The notes below the pieces were generated by a model, which saw only the letters and a list, made by a program, of their open reading frames with translations, was not told the DNA's origin and made no database searches. Of a DNA stretch of 7,816 nucleotides, positions 6,182 to 7,816 are shown in pieces. Position numbers and translations under genes: made by a program. The DNA lies in NCBI GenBank assembly GCA_965364735.1, contig CBDTYW010000180.1:1-7816 (forward strand), read 5' to 3'. Source of the DNA: CBDTYW01 sp965364735 (GTDB lineage: Bacteria; Actinomycetota; Nitriliruptoria; Nitriliruptorales; Nitriliruptoraceae). The first letter of the stretch is position 1, and every line of letters starts with the position of its first letter.

Positions 6182-6212
6182 GCGTGAACCATCGCCACGG
6201 GGCGTGAACCAT
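6182..6212. repeat. 11-bp direct repeat upstream of the hairpin
   Basis: GCGTGAACCAT occurs at 6182-6192 and again at 6202-6212, exactly 20 bp apart. The second copy forms the left arm of the hairpin at 6197-6228, so the first copy could compete for the right arm (GGTTCGCG). Confidence 0.7.
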
Positions 6213-6228
6213 GAGGTTCGCGCCCCGT
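6197..6228 (+). terminator. Strong hairpin after yggT, probable terminator or attenuator
   Basis: The arms 6197-6210 and 6215-6228 form 14 pairs (one G-U at 6205/6220) around the ATGA loop. The tract after it (TGCCGTTGTCC) is only partly T-rich, as is common for actinobacterial terminators. It lies 30 bp past the yggT stop and would separate the ftsZ operon from divIVA. Because a repeat of part of its left arm lies 20 bp upstream, an attenuator-like alternative fold is possible. Confidence 0.7.
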
Positions 6229-6299
6229 TGCCGTTGTCCGGGGCCGTTGCACGCCGACAGGTGTCGTGGACATCAACGCGCTGCGCAGAGGCTTGAAGC

Positions 6300-7094
6300 A
6301 TGACCCCGGACGAGATCGTCAACCACCCGCTCAAGACCGGCGTTCGCGGCTACAACATCGGGCAGGTCGATGAGCTCCTCGACCTCGTCGCCGACGAGGT
6401 CGAGCACCTCCAGGGCGAGGTCGCGACGCTGCGGCAGGCCGTGGCGGCCGCCGAGCTCCGCGTCAACGAGGCCAGCGAGACCGAGACCACGCTCAAGCGG
6501 ACCCTCATCACCGCGCAGCGAGCTGCTGAGCAGTCGATCGAGGAGGCCCGTGAGCGGGCGGCATCCATCCTCGACGAAGCCCGTCGCGATGCGGCCGACG
6601 TCGTCCATGACGCCGAGATGCAGAGCGAGCAGCACCGGGTGACGGCAGCGCAGGCTGCGCGTACCGACGAGATCCAGCTGCGGGACCGGCGCCGTGACCT
6701 CGAACGACACATCGAGGCGCTGCGCGTCTTCGAGCAGGAGTATCGCGCTCGCCTCCGTCGGCACATCGAGTCGCAGCTCCAGCTGTTCAACACCGTCGAG
6801 TCCCACGGTCTCGGCGCCAGCCCGGAGCTCGTTCGTTCGATCCTCCGCGGCGAGGACCCGGCTCCCGTCGACGACGACCCCGCGCCCGCCCCGTCCGAGT
6901 CCATCGTCCTGACCGGCGTCGCCGCCCGCGATGCGTCGATGCTCGACCCGGACGACCCGGCCCTGCTGGCCGCGCTCGATGACCCCAGCCTCGCGGAGTC
7001 GCTCGCGCGTCTCCAGGCGGGCCGCGAGGTCTCGGACCCCCGTCGCTTGACCTCGGCCATGGGAACCTCGGCCTCCGGAAGCGACAGCCTCTGA
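6300..7094 (+). CDS. divIVA: DivIVA / Wag31-family coiled-coil polar and septal organiser
   Basis: DivIVA binds negatively curved membrane at poles and septa; in actinobacteria (Wag31/DivIVA) it directs polar growth and chromosome-origin anchoring. The 264-residue protein begins with TPDEIVNHPLKTGVRGYNIGQVDELLDLV (the lipid-binding domain, RGYN at 16-19, residues 2-30 overall) followed by coiled coil (about 31-165), including ETTLKRTLITAQRAAEQS and the later FEQEYRARLRRHIESQLQLF, both family signatures. The tail (about 185-264) is acidic, proline-rich and probably disordered. The membrane-inserting Phe of the B. subtilis protein (F17) is replaced by Val here, in line with Wag31, which also lacks it. 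The ribosome binding site AGAGG at 6287-6291 has an 8-nt spacing. A 132-bp gap with a hairpin separates it from yggT, so it likely has its own promoter, though I see no convincing hexamers. Confidence 0.95.
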   Translation: MTPDEIVNHPLKTGVRGYNIGQVDELLDLVADEVEHLQGEVATLRQAVAAAELRVNEASETETTLKRTLITAQRAAEQSIEEARERAASILDEARRDAADVVHDAEMQSEQHRVTAAQAARTDEIQLRDRRRDLERHIEALRVFEQEYRARLRRHIESQLQLFNTVESHGLGASPELVRSILRGEDPAPVDDDPAPAPSESIVLTGVAARDASMLDPDDPALLAALDDPSLAESLARLQAGREVSDPRRLTSAMGTSASGSDSL

Positions 7095-7188
7095 GCCGGT
7101 TCGGTATCGTCAACGACCGGTTCTGCTCGCAGGCCGCTCCCGTCATGTCCGTGTTCGACTGACTCCATCCTTCGAAGGGGTGAGATCC

Positions 7189-7816
7189 GTGATCGTCCTC
7201 AGCTTTGCGCTGGTCGTTGTCGCAGCCGTTGCGCTCGTCATCGGCTTCTTCTCCGGTGACAACCTCCCGTTCGTCTACGTGTCGATCGCGGCGTGTCTGA
7301 CCGCCATGGCGTTCCTCGCCGTGGGAGTCTGGCAGCGCCGTCGGTCCGCCCCGGCAACGACCACTGGCTACGGCCCGGGTGCTGGCAGCCTGCCTGCCAC
7401 CAGCGCCGCAGTCGCAGCCCCGCCCAGGCCGGTCACGACTCGGACCAAGGTCGAGACACCGGTCGTCGAGGACGAGGTCATCGAGGACGAGATCGTCGAG
7501 GTCGCCGAGCCCATCGTCGTGCGCAAGAAGGTCGCCGCGAAGAAGGTGGCCCGCAAGGTCCCGGTCAAGAAGGCCGCTGCCACGAAGAAGGCGGCCGCGA
7601 AGAAGGCTGCTGCGAAGCCGGCACCCGAGTCGACCGACGATGCGCCCGCCGCCGCCAAGAAGGCTCCGGCGAAGAGGGCCGCCGCCAAGAAGGCTCCGGC
7701 GAAGAAGGCTGCAGCGAAGAAGGCTCCGGCGAAGAAGGCTGCAGCGAAGAAGGCTGCTCCCGCGAAGAAGGCTGCAGCGAAGAAGGCTGCTCCCGCGAAG
7801 AAGGCTGCAGCGAAGA
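7189..7816 (+). CDS. Membrane-anchored Lys/Ala-rich histone H1-like protein (3' partial)
   Basis: The frame is open from the GTG at 7189 to the window end (209 residues visible, no stop). The start is supported by AAGGGG at 7175-7180; an in-frame GTG at 7180 overlaps that site and is less likely. Residues 2-21 and 26-48 are hydrophobic helices with a short SGDNLP turn, then QRRRS faces the cytoplasm by the positive-inside rule. A variable linker (53-93) and an acidic segment (94-107) precede a lysine/alanine/proline tail from residue 112 onward made of KKAAA, KKAPA and KKAAPA units. Such tails occur on eukaryotic-H1-like bacterial proteins and on actinobacterial HupB, where they bind DNA. No HU domain is seen. 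The likely picture is a membrane protein with a DNA- or polyanion-binding cytoplasmic tail. No family name is recognised, and the C-terminus is unknown. Confidence 0.85.
   Translation, partial: MIVLSFALVVVAAVALVIGFFSGDNLPFVYVSIAACLTAMAFLAVGVWQRRRSAPATTTGYGPGAGSLPATSAAVAAPPRPVTTRTKVETPVVEDEVIEDEIVEVAEPIVVRKKVAAKKVARKVPVKKAAATKKAAAKKAAAKPAPESTDDAPAAAKKAPAKRAAAKKAPAKKAAAKKAPAKKAAAKKAAPAKKAAAKKAAPAKKAAAK
7687..7812 (+). repeat. In-frame tandem repeats encoding the KKAxA tail
   Basis: Two perfect 30-bp units (7687-7716 and 7717-7746, encoding KKAPAKKAAA) are followed by two perfect 33-bp units (7747-7779 and 7780-7812, encoding KKAAPAKKAAA). Every lysine codon is AAG. The repeats run off the window end. 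Perfect nucleotide copies imply recent expansion and a tail likely to vary in length between strains. Confidence 0.9.

Noticed and set aside
7095..7188. Terminator or promoter between divIVA and the lysine-rich gene
   Set aside because: Only a weak bulged hairpin around 7103-7119 and an isolated TATCGT at 7105-7110 with no matching -35 were seen.
7687..7816. CRISPR-like array at the window end
   Set aside because: The repeats are contiguous, in frame and have no spacers; they encode a protein repeat.

Overview
The window is a high-GC stretch of bacterial chromosome carrying the distal half of a division and cell-wall (dcw) cluster. All genes are on the + strand. The order is murB (5' truncated), ftsQ, ftsZ, a second ftsZ, pgeF/ylmD, yggS/ylmE, sepF/ylmF, yggT/ylmG, divIVA/wag31 and a lysine/alanine-rich membrane protein (3' truncated). 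The ftsZ-ylmDEFG-divIVA order is shared by Gram-positive bacteria. The strong GC bias, GTG starts, AAG-only lysine tail, actinobacterial-type FtsZ core and Wag31-like DivIVA point to an actinobacterium. A murB between murC and ftsQ suggests a deep-branching class (Nitriliruptoria- or Acidimicrobiia-like) rather than Mycobacterium or Streptomyces. That placement is inference; no marker gene proves it.

Layout: (1) 1-1452, murB and ftsQ overlap by 4 bp (GTGA) and end an upstream transcription unit. (2) 1453-1751 is a 299-bp gap with a candidate promoter, a perfect 16-bp palindrome and a chain of overlapping inverted repeats just upstream of ftsZ. (3) 1752-3897 holds two complete tandem ftsZ genes, about 80% identical over the 308-residue core by hand count, separated by 43 bp. 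They keep intact GTPase motifs and C-terminal peptides but differ in linker length and N-terminus. (4) 3913-6167, pgeF, yggS, sepF and yggT follow with gaps of 15 bp or less or ATGA overlaps, so the block from the first ftsZ to yggT is probably one operon. (5) 6168-6299 has a strong hairpin (likely terminator) and an 11-bp direct repeat. (6) 6300-7094 is divIVA. (7) From 7189 to the window end runs an open frame for a protein with two membrane segments followed by a histone-H1-like KKAAA/KKAPA tail.

How the genes fit together: MurB makes UDP-MurNAc, FtsQ is a membrane divisome scaffold, the two FtsZ proteins would form the Z-ring, SepF would tether them to the membrane through their C-terminal peptides, PgeF and YggS are the usual housekeeping companions, YggT is a small membrane protein and DivIVA marks curved or polar membrane. 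The main novelty is the tandem ftsZ pair beside a single sepF. Second are the layered dyad symmetry upstream of it and the membrane-anchored, probably DNA-binding, lysine-rich protein next to divIVA.
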